From Bacteroidota bacterium (lineage in GTDB: Bacteria > Bacteroidota > Bacteroidia > Flavobacteriales > Weeksellaceae), in the NCBI GenBank assembly GCA_023458535.1, contig JAEWYW010000018.1:1-49394 (forward strand): a stretch of 49,394 nt of DNA. The letters are read 5' to 3'. Made by a program: the position numbers and the translations under genes. Shown piece by piece: positions 33,520 through 41,650 of the stretch; position 1 is the stretch's first letter, and each line of letters opens with the position of its first letter. The notes beneath the pieces are model-generated. The model was not told the DNA's origin, did no database searches, and saw only the letters and a program-made list of their open reading frames with translations.

Positions 33520-33876
33520 ATGAAGTTATATCAACTCCTGTATTTCGCATCGGTAACAATTCTGGCAATTTATGTGGTGTATTTGCTTAGTATTTACAGC
33601 AATATTCCACAGACTATTCCTATACATTATTCCGGAAAAACAGCAGACGGCTTTGGAGATAAAAGTTTTGTCTGGTTGGAAGTCGTGCTAAACGCTGTAT
33701 TGCTCATTATCATCGGTGGAATTATTTTTTCTGCTGAAAAACTGTTTAGAAATAAGCATTCGTATCTGGAATCATCACCAGACAGAGCAATAAAAAACCG
33801 ACAATTTTTAATGTCGGTAATTGCACTGATGTGCACATTTATTTTATGTGGAATATCCTTTTTAACTATTCGGTAG
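33520..33876 (+). CDS. DUF1648-domain membrane protein
   Basis: A 118-residue protein with three hydrophobic segments (7-26, 52-70, 97-116). Between the first two it has the DUF1648 signature PQTIPIHYSGKTADGFGDKS, followed by the second segment. Function of this family is unknown; SdpI-like proteins in Gram-positives use related domains for signalling and immunity. Its end overlaps the convergent thioesterase by 11 bp. Divergent from the 2-hydroxyacid dehydrogenase. Confidence 0.85.
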   Translation: MKLYQLLYFASVTILAIYVVYLLSIYSNIPQTIPIHYSGKTADGFGDKSFVWLEVVLNAVLLIIIGGIIFSAEKLFRNKHSYLESSPDRAIKNRQFLMSVIALMCTFILCGISFLTIR

Positions 33877-34390
33877 GTTCCTGAAAAAGTTTTTTCAATT
33901 CTACAGATTCCAGAGGTTTCATTCTTCCTGATAGAATTAACGACAACTCTTTTCTTCTGAAAGCAGCCGCAAAACGTTCTTTTTCCAGATCTGTTTCTGG
34001 CTCAACTTGAGGAATAGGAACGGGTTTATTATACTCATCCACCGCCACAAAAGTATAAATACCTTCATTGGTATGAATTTTACGGTTATTGATAACATCA
34101 TCCAACCAAACGTCCACATAAATTTCCATAGAAGTAGAAAAGGCTCTGGATACTTTAGATTCAAGAACTACGATTCCTGCCTCTGGAATAGGGTGTTTAA
34201 AAGAAACATGATTAACAGATGCCGTTACCACTCTTCTTGCACAATGTCTCGCTGCAGAGATAGATGCACAACGATCCATTTTGGCTAATAACTCGCCACC
34301 AAAAAGGTTTCGCAAAGAGTTGGTTTCATTAGGAAGTACAATGTTCGTCATCACTGTTAACGATTCGGACGCTTTTTTTACTTTTTCCAT
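33866..34390 (-). CDS. Acyl-CoA thioesterase (hotdog fold, YciA/ACOT-like)
   Basis: A 174-residue hotdog-fold thioesterase that hydrolyses acyl-CoA in the cytoplasm. The catalytic region LPNETNSLRNLFGGELLAKMDRCASISAARHC is present, with the helix and the VTASVNHVSFKHPIPEAGIV strand typical of the family; the Asn/Asp of the NxxGxxFGG-like loop is placed as in YciA. Its start lies inside the 3' end of the HU-like gene (13-bp overlap), suggesting coupled translation; the two products have no obvious common pathway. Confidence 0.93.
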   Translation of the reverse strand: MEKVKKASESLTVMTNIVLPNETNSLRNLFGGELLAKMDRCASISAARHCARRVVTASVNHVSFKHPIPEAGIVVLESKVSRAFSTSMEIYVDVWLDDVINNRKIHTNEGIYTFVAVDEYNKPVPIPQVEPETDLEKERFAAAFRRKELSLILSGRMKPLESVELKKLFQEPTE

Positions 34391-35112
34391 TGAGATTTTG
34401 TTGATGTATTTTGTTGATTTGTTAATGTGTCTTGAGGTATGCTCTGCAATGAATCTTTTCCAGCTGCAGTGGCTGCAGAATCCATCGCTGGTTTTTTTTC
34501 TTCAATTCTTAAAGTTTTGGTTTTGATGGAAACATCATCGAAAGATTTCTTACCAAAGAGATAATCTCTTTGCGAAAAAGCCAAATATAATATCCCCGCA
34601 ACTGGCACTCCTACCAAAAAAATCCATAGAATAGACTTATTAAACTTATAGTTGTTGCTGGATGGGGATACTGGAGCTGTAGATGCCTGAGATGAATTTT
34701 TAATATCCGAAAATTTAATTTCCTCCAAGCCGTAGAAGTCTGGCTGTTCAATTTCCAAACGCTTTCCTATAAAATGCATTTCGTTATCATTAATATGAAT
34801 CTCCCCAAAATGAGGAATTTCCAAAAATTGATCCGCTTGAAGTTTTTTCTTCCAAAAATCGGTTTGTACCTGCAATTCCGAGGCAGCCTGTTCTATAGAA
34901 ATATTTTTTTGTGAACTGATAAATTTCAATAAATCATCGCATGTCATCTGATAATCTGAGACAAAAGCGATTTTACTCGAAGGCGGAAGAATGCTGCCAT
35001 TCTCCGGATTAATCATGGCTTTAGAATTTTCTAAAGAAAATTCGCCAAAACCCGCCACTTTTGCAATTCGGTGCTGTTTTAAATACTCTAAAATGTAAGC
35101 TGAAATATTCAT
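34378..35112 (-). CDS. HU-CCDC81-like DNA-binding-fold membrane protein
   Basis: A 244-residue protein. Residues 1-55 (MNISAYILEYLKQHRIAKVAGFGEFSLEN...INPENGSILPPSSKIAF) and about 60-125 resemble the two bacterial CCDC81-like HU domains. A linker then leads to a transmembrane segment at about 161-179 (ILWIFLVGVPVAGILYLAF) and a short Thr/Ser/Gln-rich tail. This gives cytoplasmic HU domains and a periplasmic tail. Such proteins may tether the nucleoid or cell-wall/division machinery, but no function is proven. A TTG at 35121 is in frame, but ATG at 35112 fits the domain start. Confidence 0.85.
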   Translation of the reverse strand: MNISAYILEYLKQHRIAKVAGFGEFSLENSKAMINPENGSILPPSSKIAFVSDYQMTCDDLLKFISSQKNISIEQAASELQVQTDFWKKKLQADQFLEIPHFGEIHINDNEMHFIGKRLEIEQPDFYGLEEIKFSDIKNSSQASTAPVSPSSNNYKFNKSILWIFLVGVPVAGILYLAFSQRDYLFGKKSFDDVSIKTKTLRIEEKKPAMDSAATAAGKDSLQSIPQDTLTNQQNTSTKSQWKK

Positions 35113-35118
35113 TGTCAG

Positions 35119-35126
35119 CAAATTTA
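35119..35126 (-). promoter_or_regulatory. Candidate -7 element nearly abutting the HU-like gene
   Basis: TAAATTTG on the minus strand ends 6 bp before the ATG at 35112, as at the HAD gene, predicting a nearly leaderless transcript. Confidence 0.45.
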
Positions 35127-35149
35127 TGATATTTTTTGAAGATTCAGAA

Positions 35150-35180
35150 TAAAAAAAGATTGCCCAGTCTGAGCAATCTT
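35150..35180 (-). terminator. Terminator of the TonB receptor
   Basis: AAGATTGC and GCAATCTT pair around a loop of 9 nt; on the minus strand a run of seven T follows. It lies after the receptor stop at 35190. Confidence 0.85.
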
Positions 35181-35189
35181 ATGATATTG

Positions 35190-37304
35190 TTATTGAATTT
35201 TCCAACTGAGCCCAAACATAAAGTTTGTTCCTGCCTGCGAAAAATAATAAGGAACTTCATACACATATCCGTTGTTGACATATTTTCGGTTGAAGAGATT
35301 AGTCACCAGAAGTTTTAAAGCCACTTCATTTTTCTGAATTTTAAATTTGTATTCAACATTCAGGTCAGATAAAAAATAATCCTTCAATTCAAACTCAGGA
35401 TTTTCGGAATTGTCTAAAAACTGTTTCCCAACATATTGATTGGTTAAGCCAAAACTAAATTCTTCGGTTGGCATAAATTTAATTCCAAGATTGGCAATAA
35501 TTCCTGGAGAAAAAGAAGTTTTTGTATCACCAAATTCTTTTATTCCAGACTCGGTTTCCATTTTAAAATCTCTGTTTTCGTTCTGACTTAAATTAAGATT
35601 CCCATTGACTTCTAACATTTTCAATATTTTCGCCAAAGCATTTAATTCCACACCTCTTCTGAAACTTTTACCCGAATTACTTCTGATAAATTCGCCAATA
35701 TTATTAATCTGTCCGTTCAGCACCAGCTGGTTTACATAATACATATAGTAAAGATTCATCCCAAAGGAAAAAGCATTAAAATTTTGTTCTAACCCTAATT
35801 CAAAATCGTGGAGTTTTTCAGGCTGCGTATCGTTGTTGGCAAAAAGATCGTCTCTATTCGGTTCGCGATGTGCATGGGCATAAGACAAGAAAACTTTCCC
35901 TCGACTAAATTTATAGTTTAAGCCTAATTTAGGATTAAAAAACAACCATTTTTTATCCAGATCAGCACCTTCATCATCTCCTTCCATATGAATTTTGGTA
36001 TCATAAGAAATGTTTCTGAGCTGTCCGTCTAAGAAAAATTCAAAGTCTCCTGTTTTAAATAATGCTTTTGCAAAACCTGAAATTTCATTCTTAGTAGACT
36101 TATTACGGTAATATTCATGCTCGTTAATCTGCGGAAAAAACACACCTGTAACATTGCCAAAATGCCAGCCTTGATACTGGTTCGCAACAATACCAACATT
36201 CACATCCACAAAACTAAATTTCCCGTACAAGGTAGACACAAAGCCATAAAAATCGTTATCCAACCATTTTTTACGTATAAAATCTGTTCGCTTTATTTCA
36301 GAACCGTTGATAAAAAGGTTAGGAAGATTGTATTTAGAAAATTTTGCATCCTGTTTATAATTTTCATAATATCCTTTTCCCTTGGTATAATGTACGGTAG
36401 TTTCTAAATTCCAAGTATCATTTAATCCCTGTTCCCAAAGCAACTGATAGTGATTTTGCTTGTAATTATCGGTTTCATTATCATAAAAACCAACAATATT
36501 TTCCCAGTTTGCATCATAAATGGCTCCAGAATAATTGTATTTGGGATTGGTTTCCCACGTGGCTTTATCAACGCCATTCCACGCCTGATAGGTTTTCTCT
36601 TTTCCACCAAAAGCCAAAAACCTCAACTTTGTCTTTCCTTCTTCAAACAATCCTGTAAAATTATATGAATCTAGATTCGAAAACGCCCTGTCGATATAGC
36701 CATCCGAGTGTATTTTGGTGTAACGCCCCATTACGGAAAGCCTATCCTTCCAAAATTTACCCGAACCCACTTCCGCAGCATACTTATAGGTGTTAAACGA
36801 ACCATAACTGTCGTCGGTTTTCACATAAAATTTCTCCTCGGGATCTTTTGAGATAACATTTACACTGGCTCCAAACGCAGCGGCACCGTTGCTGGAAGTC
36901 CCAACACCACGCTGAATAACTATTTGTGATGCCGAACTTGTAAGATCGGGCACGTTCACAAAAAATGTTCCTTGACTTTCAGAATCGTTGTAGGGAACAC
37001 CGTTCATCATTACATTAATCGCACTTCCCGTTACCCCACGAATTCTAAAACCTGTGTATCCAACACCATTTCCTGCATCAGAAGTGGAGATAATAGAGGT
37101 TTGATTTTTGAGCAAGATAGGTAAATCTTGTCCTAAATTTTTGTAATCGAGCTGCTTCTGGACATTGATTACTTCTTTTACAATAGGCAGTTTCTTGGTG
37201 AAATTTACCGCCTTAATTTCCGTTATAGAAACGGTGTCCTGCACCACTGTTTGTGCAAAACATACTGAACTCGCCGTAAGAGCGATCATAAAAAAACCTT
37301 TCAT
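35190..37304 (-). CDS. TonB-dependent outer-membrane receptor, probably for thiamine
   Basis: A 704-residue outer-membrane receptor. Residues 1-17 are a signal peptide (MIALTASSVCFAQ). The N-terminal region has a TonB-box-like stretch (VVQDTVSITEIKAVNF), then the plug domain (residues about 30-150, with GNGVGYTGFRIRGVTG and FVNVPDLTSSASQIVIQRG) and the beta-barrel ending in FGLSWKIQ, with a terminal aromatic region. A TPP riboswitch lies upstream, so it is very likely a thiamine or thiamine-precursor transporter; TPP-controlled TonB receptors are known in Bacteroidetes. Terminator follows. Confidence 0.9.
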   Translation of the reverse strand: MKGFFMIALTASSVCFAQTVVQDTVSITEIKAVNFTKKLPIVKEVINVQKQLDYKNLGQDLPILLKNQTSIISTSDAGNGVGYTGFRIRGVTGSAINVMMNGVPYNDSESQGTFFVNVPDLTSSASQIVIQRGVGTSSNGAAAFGASVNVISKDPEEKFYVKTDDSYGSFNTYKYAAEVGSGKFWKDRLSVMGRYTKIHSDGYIDRAFSNLDSYNFTGLFEEGKTKLRFLAFGGKEKTYQAWNGVDKATWETNPKYNYSGAIYDANWENIVGFYDNETDNYKQNHYQLLWEQGLNDTWNLETTVHYTKGKGYYENYKQDAKFSKYNLPNLFINGSEIKRTDFIRKKWLDNDFYGFVSTLYGKFSFVDVNVGIVANQYQGWHFGNVTGVFFPQINEHEYYRNKSTKNEISGFAKALFKTGDFEFFLDGQLRNISYDTKIHMEGDDEGADLDKKWLFFNPKLGLNYKFSRGKVFLSYAHAHREPNRDDLFANNDTQPEKLHDFELGLEQNFNAFSFGMNLYYMYYVNQLVLNGQINNIGEFIRSNSGKSFRRGVELNALAKILKMLEVNGNLNLSQNENRDFKMETESGIKEFGDTKTSFSPGIIANLGIKFMPTEEFSFGLTNQYVGKQFLDNSENPEFELKDYFLSDLNVEYKFKIQKNEVALKLLVTNLFNRKYVNNGYVYEVPYYFSQAGTNFMFGLSWKIQ

Positions 37305-37426
37305 TCTTATAAATTTTTAATTTAACAGAATAAAAGGGGTGATAAGTTGAATATAACAATTTATCAATCAAATAAATTTACCAATAAAATTGCTATACTC
37401 TTAAATTGATATATTGTTACATTTGT

Positions 37427-37500
37427 CAGATTCCCTAAACAGCATTACCTGTTCCAGGTTCATCGGGTATTATCTCAGCCTTTTACAGCACCCCTTTATT
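37427..37500 (-). ncRNA. TPP (thiamine pyrophosphate) riboswitch
   Basis: On the minus strand the thi-box hallmarks occur in order: GGGGTGCT (from 37494), GGCTGAGATAATACCC, GATGAACCTG, CAGGTAATGC and GGGA (37434-37431). P2 and P4/P5 arms pair as in the canonical element. It lies about 120 nt upstream of the TonB receptor ATG at 37304. Presumably it shuts off the receptor when thiamine pyrophosphate is abundant; whether by termination or by hiding the ribosome site is not clear from the sequence. Confidence 0.93.
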
Positions 37501-37507
37501 TCTTCGG

Positions 37508-37515
37508 CAAAAGTA
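37508..37515 (-). promoter_or_regulatory. Candidate -7 promoter element for the TPP riboswitch transcript
   Basis: TACTTTTG on the minus strand matches TAnnTTTG. The start near 37503 lies just ahead of the riboswitch. The -33 region would fall at or inside the end of the WG-repeat gene (stop at 37540) and shows no clear TTG. Confidence 0.5.
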
Positions 37516-37539
37516 GGAAATTTTTTCTCTGTGAGAAAA

Positions 37540-38304
37540 TTAGTAGGATTTATTGCGCATATCAACATATTTATAGGTCTTCCCATCCTTAGAAACCTCA
37601 AACATGCCACCCATTTTCCAACTGAAATTTCTTTTGATATCTGCATATTCAAAAGGAACAATCACTTTATTATCGATATTAATGATACCAAATTTATCAT
37701 TGAGCACTGCGATCATCATTGGGTTATTAACATCAGAACCTTCTAAAATATGTATCAAATCGTATTGTGGGTAAATTTTGAACTGGTTCCTGTCGGCCGT
37801 ATTGGTGATTCTTGTTGAATTATCAATCACTCCAAAAGCGTTCTTTAGATTATATGCGCTGTATTTTTGTTTGATGAAAGCGCTTTTACATTTGCCCAGA
37901 TCGGCATCTTTATATTGATATACTTTTTCGCCCTTGTGATTTACCCTGTATGAAACGGAATTCTTTTCAACAGTAGCATACTCATTGGTTCCGAATTTTC
38001 TTGCTTTTTCATTAGGAGAGTTCAGAAGATTGCAGTCTTCAGCAAAGAACATCGCAATATAATATTCGGGTTGAATAATGAATTTTCCATTTTGATTGAT
38101 GTATCCATATTTACCATTTTTCTGTTTAGGAATAAGAACGGGAACATCATTATTATTCGACACCAAGTCTGGAGTTGCTGAAACCAATTGTGTAAAATGA
38201 GGAATACCAGCCATCTTCACAGTAGTTGCACCCCCACCTTGACTGGACTGGGCGAAAATAAAAAATGGCAGCAATAATGCTGTGGAAAAAAAGGTTTTTT
38301 TCAT
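37540..38304 (-). CDS. WG-repeat exported protein
   Basis: A 254-residue exported protein, signal peptide ending near residue 20 (LPFFIFAQ). The mature part has WG-type repeats, short beta units like IPKQKNGKYGYINQNGKFIIQPEYY and AVLNDKFGIINIDNKVIVPFEYADI. WG-repeat proteins bind peptides or surface partners; the role here is unknown. It has a good promoter (TTG at 38358-38360, 17-bp spacer, TAAATTTG at 38333-38340). It ends just upstream of the TPP riboswitch region. Confidence 0.88.
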   Translation of the reverse strand: MKKTFFSTALLLPFFIFAQSSQGGGATTVKMAGIPHFTQLVSATPDLVSNNNDVPVLIPKQKNGKYGYINQNGKFIIQPEYYIAMFFAEDCNLLNSPNEKARKFGTNEYATVEKNSVSYRVNHKGEKVYQYKDADLGKCKSAFIKQKYSAYNLKNAFGVIDNSTRITNTADRNQFKIYPQYDLIHILEGSDVNNPMMIAVLNDKFGIINIDNKVIVPFEYADIKRNFSWKMGGMFEVSKDGKTYKYVDMRNKSY

Positions 38305-38332
38305 CGTTTTAAATAGTTTTTTTGTGTCTCTG

Positions 38333-38360
38333 CAAATTTAATATATTTTTTTCAATCCAA
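38333..38360 (-). promoter_or_regulatory. Promoter of the WG-repeat gene
   Basis: On the minus strand TTG (38360-38358), 17-bp spacer, TAAATTTG (38340-38333), a good Bacteroidetes promoter. The leader would be about 24 nt. Confidence 0.65.
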
Positions 38361-38502
38361 AAAGTCACTATTTTAAAGTAGAAAATCGCAGTTTAAAAAC
38401 ATTTTCATCTGTGTTTAATATATTCTTTTTCACAATTATTTCTCAAAAATTATGAATAGATAACGTAAATAATTAAACGCTAAAAATTGCTTAATTTTTT
38501 CT

Positions 38503-38510
38503 TAATTTTG
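38503..38510 (+). promoter_or_regulatory. Candidate -7 promoter element for acnB
   Basis: TAATTTTG matches TAnnTTTG, giving a leader of about 74 nt that holds the two competing hairpins. No TTG at the standard -33 distance. Confidence 0.45.
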
Positions 38511-38536
38511 TACTCCCTAAAATTAATTATTAACAT

Positions 38537-38577
38537 CCCCCCAAAATTCTTTTTTGGGCGGTAATCAAAAGAATTTT
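38537..38577 (+). promoter_or_regulatory. Leader element with two mutually exclusive hairpins upstream of acnB
   Basis: Hairpin A: CCCAAAA (38540-38546) pairs with TTTTGGG (38552-38558), extended by CC/GG outside one mismatch. Hairpin B: AAAATTCTTTT (38543-38553) pairs perfectly over 11 bp with AAAAGAATTTT (38567-38577) across 13 nt. Both use 38543-38558, so they cannot form together. Hairpin B ends 11 nt before the ATG and would cover the ribosome-binding region. This architecture suits a switch (small molecule, protein or temperature). It matches no riboswitch class I know. Confidence 0.5.
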
Positions 38578-38588
38578 TTCTATTTATT

Positions 38589-41351
38589 ATGAGCATTTAT
38601 TCAAGTTATATCCAAGAAATTGAAGAAAGAAAAAGTCAAGGTTTACATCCAAAACCAATTGACAGTGCAGAATTAACAAGCGAAATTATTGCACAAATTA
38701 AAGATTCTAACAATCCAAACAGAGAAGATTCTGTTCAGTTTTTCATATATAACACCCTTCCAGGAACCACGCCTGCAGCGGGTGTAAAAGCTCAGTTTTT
38801 AAAAGAAATTATTTTAGGTGAAGCTATAGTTCCAGAGATTACACCTGTCTTTGCATTCGAATTGTTATCTCATATGAAAGGAGGTCCTTCTATTGCTGTT
38901 CTTTTAGATCTTGCTTTAGGAAACAATGAGGATATCGCAAAACAGGCTGCAGAAGTGTTGAAAACTCAAGTTTTCCTTTATGATGCAGATACTGCACGTT
39001 TAGCAGATGCTTATAAAGCTGGAAATGCCATTGCAAAAGATATTTTGGAAAGCTATGCTAAAGCAGAATTCTTTACAAAACTTCCTGAAGCTCCTGAGGA
39101 AATTAAAGTGGTAACCTACATCGCCGCGGAAGGTGATATTTCTACGGATTTATTATCTCCTGGAAACCAGGCGCACTCTCGTTCCGACAGAGAACTGCAC
39201 GGGCAATGCATGATTACACCCGAAGCTCAAGCAGAAATCAAAGCTTTACAAGCACAACATCCTGATGCTAGCGTAATGCTTATTGCTGAAAAAGGTACCA
39301 TGGGCGTGGGTTCTTCTCGTATGTCGGGTGTGAACAACGTTGCACTTTGGACTGGTAAACAGGCTTCGCCATATGTTCCATTCGTAAATATCGCACCTAT
39401 TGTTGCTGGTACGAACGGAATTTCTCCTATTTTCTTAACCACTGTAGATGTAACTGGTGGTATTGGTATTGACTTAAAAAACTGGGTGAAGAAAACAGAT
39501 GAAGAAGGAAATGTGGTTCGTAACGAAAACGGAGATCCAATTTTGGAGGAAGTTTATTCTGTTGCAACGGGAACTGTTTTAACCATCAATACAAAAACAA
39601 AAAAATTATACAACGGCGATCAGGAACTTATTGATATTTCTAAGGCTTTAACGCCACAAAAAATGGAATTTATTAAGGCTGGTGGCTCTTATGCTATTGT
39701 CTTTGGTAAAAAAATCCAAACTTTTGCTGCTCAAACTTTAGGTGTTGAAGCGCCTATTGTTTTTGCTCCAGCTAAAGAAATTTCAAATGACAATCAAGGT
39801 TTAACAGCCGTTGAAAAAATATTCAATAAAAATGCAGTAGGCCCAACACCAGGAAAAGTTTTACACGCAGGCTCAGACGTTCGTGTGAAAGTAAACATCG
39901 TGGGTTCTCAAGATACAACTGGTTTGATGACATCTCAAGAGCTTGAAGCAATGGCTGCAACAGTAATTTCTCCAACTGTGGATGGTGCTTACCAATCTGG
40001 CTGTCATACTGCTTCTGTTTGGGATAAAAAGGCACAAACCAACATTCCTAAATTGATGAAATTTATGAATGATTTCGGGGTAATTACAGCAAGAGACCCG
40101 AAAGGCGAATATCACGCAATGACAGACGTTATTCATAAAGTTTTGAATGACATTACGATTGACGAATGGGCAATTATTATCGGTGGTGACTCACACACAA
40201 GAATGTCTAAAGGTGTGGCTTTCGGTGCAGATTCTGGTACAGTAGCTTTAGCTTTAGCAACTGGTGAAGCTTCGATGCCAATTCCTGAATCGGTAAAAGT
40301 AACTTTTAAAGGTGAAATGAAACCTTATATGGATTTCCGTGATGTGGTACATGCTACTCAAGCTCAAATGTTGAAACAATTTGATGGTGAAAACGTTTTC
40401 CAAGGTAGAATTATTGAAGTTCATATCGGTACATTATTAGCGGATCAAGCATTTACATTTACCGACTGGACCGCTGAGATGAAAGCAAAAGCATCCATCT
40501 GTATTTCTCAAGACGAAACTTTAATTCAATCTTTAGAAATTGCTAAATCCCGAATCCAAATCATGATAGATAAAGGGATGGATAACAAAAACCAAGTTCT
40601 TCACGGATTAATTGATAAGGCTAACAAACGTATCGAAGAAATTAAATCTGGCGAAAAACCAGCACTTCAACCTGACGAAAATGCTAAATATTACGCAGAA
40701 GTTGTGATTGACCTTGATGCAATAGTTGAACCCATGATTGCTGATCCAGACGTGAACAATGCCGATGTTTCTAAACGTTATACACACGACACGATTCGCG
40801 ATCTTACCTACTACGGCGGAACAAAAGCAGTAGATCTAGGTTTTGTGGGATCGTGTATGGTTCATAAAGACGATTTAAAAATTGTTTCTCAAATGTTGAA
40901 AAACGTAGAAAAGGCACACGGCAAAGTAGAGTTTAAAGCGCCTTTGGTTGTTGCTGCACCTACTTACAATATCATCGACGAGCTGAAAGCAGAAGGCGAT
41001 TGGGAAATGTTACAAAAATATTCTGGTTTCGAATTTAACGACGACGCACCAAAAGGTGCTGCACGTACAGAGTACGAAAACATCATGTATCTTGAGCGTC
41101 CTGGTTGCAACCTTTGCATGGGTAACCAAGAGAAAGCAGAAAAAGGTGATACGGTAATGGCCACTTCTACACGTCTTTTCCAAGGTCGTGTGGTGGAAGA
41201 CAGAGCCGATAAAAAAGGGGAATCTCTATTGGCATCCACGCCTGTGGTAGTACTTTCCGCTATTTTGGGTAGAATTCCTAATATTGAAGAATATACTCAA
41301 GCTGTGGACGGAATTAAATTAACGAAATTTACTCCAGTGGCTTGTCACTAA
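38589..41351 (+). CDS. acnB: Aconitate hydratase B / 2-methylisocitrate dehydratase
   Basis: A 920-residue TCA-cycle aconitase of the B class, converting citrate to isocitrate. It has the N-terminal HEAT-like and swivel domains first (unlike AcnA), followed by the catalytic domains. The three Cys that hold the [4Fe-4S] cluster are Cys756 (GSCMVH), Cys840 and Cys843 (GCNLCMGNQ). The swivel region has GTNGISPIF. Length matches the family (about 865 in E. coli, a little longer here). A terminator follows and an AcnA-type gene is downstream. Competing leader hairpins suggest regulated translation. Confidence 0.97.
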   Translation: MSIYSSYIQEIEERKSQGLHPKPIDSAELTSEIIAQIKDSNNPNREDSVQFFIYNTLPGTTPAAGVKAQFLKEIILGEAIVPEITPVFAFELLSHMKGGPSIAVLLDLALGNNEDIAKQAAEVLKTQVFLYDADTARLADAYKAGNAIAKDILESYAKAEFFTKLPEAPEEIKVVTYIAAEGDISTDLLSPGNQAHSRSDRELHGQCMITPEAQAEIKALQAQHPDASVMLIAEKGTMGVGSSRMSGVNNVALWTGKQASPYVPFVNIAPIVAGTNGISPIFLTTVDVTGGIGIDLKNWVKKTDEEGNVVRNENGDPILEEVYSVATGTVLTINTKTKKLYNGDQELIDISKALTPQKMEFIKAGGSYAIVFGKKIQTFAAQTLGVEAPIVFAPAKEISNDNQGLTAVEKIFNKNAVGPTPGKVLHAGSDVRVKVNIVGSQDTTGLMTSQELEAMAATVISPTVDGAYQSGCHTASVWDKKAQTNIPKLMKFMNDFGVITARDPKGEYHAMTDVIHKVLNDITIDEWAIIIGGDSHTRMSKGVAFGADSGTVALALATGEASMPIPESVKVTFKGEMKPYMDFRDVVHATQAQMLKQFDGENVFQGRIIEVHIGTLLADQAFTFTDWTAEMKAKASICISQDETLIQSLEIAKSRIQIMIDKGMDNKNQVLHGLIDKANKRIEEIKSGEKPALQPDENAKYYAEVVIDLDAIVEPMIADPDVNNADVSKRYTHDTIRDLTYYGGTKAVDLGFVGSCMVHKDDLKIVSQMLKNVEKAHGKVEFKAPLVVAAPTYNIIDELKAEGDWEMLQKYSGFEFNDDAPKGAARTEYENIMYLERPGCNLCMGNQEKAEKGDTVMATSTRLFQGRVVEDRADKKGESLLASTPVVVLSAILGRIPNIEEYTQAVDGIKLTKFTPVACH

Positions 41352-41376
41352 AATTTTTCAGTCATCAATATAAATG

Positions 41377-41403
41377 AGCTGTCCGTTTTGGGCAGCTTTT
41401 TTT
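41377..41403 (+). terminator. Terminator between the two aconitase genes
   Basis: AGCTGTCC and GGGCAGCT form an 8-bp stem with one G-T wobble, followed by six T and a G. It makes acnB and the second aconitase separate transcripts. Confidence 0.88.
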
Positions 41404-41650
41404 GTTTAAAATTTTAAATATCATATAAAAAAGACATCATTCAGATAAATATTTTCTAATTTGTTAACAGCCATCTGGCACAGATTTCCCTGCTAATAAG
41501 TGGTTTTAAAGTTTATAACAAACTAACATTTTCTTATAAAATTCCTTATTTATTTTCATTCTAAAGAAATGCGAAATCATGATCTGATGGAAAATAATTT
41601 GTAATTTGGAGAGCCTTTTTTTAACACGATTAATATTAAAAAAATAAGAT
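41404..41650 (+). other. AT-rich intergenic region upstream of the second aconitase
   Basis: I see no RNA gene or good open frame. The region contains two near-matches to the -7 element around AATAATTTG and GTAATTTG (41590-41610), each with one base fewer than TAnnTTTG. The second aconitase must have its promoter here. Confidence 0.4.
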
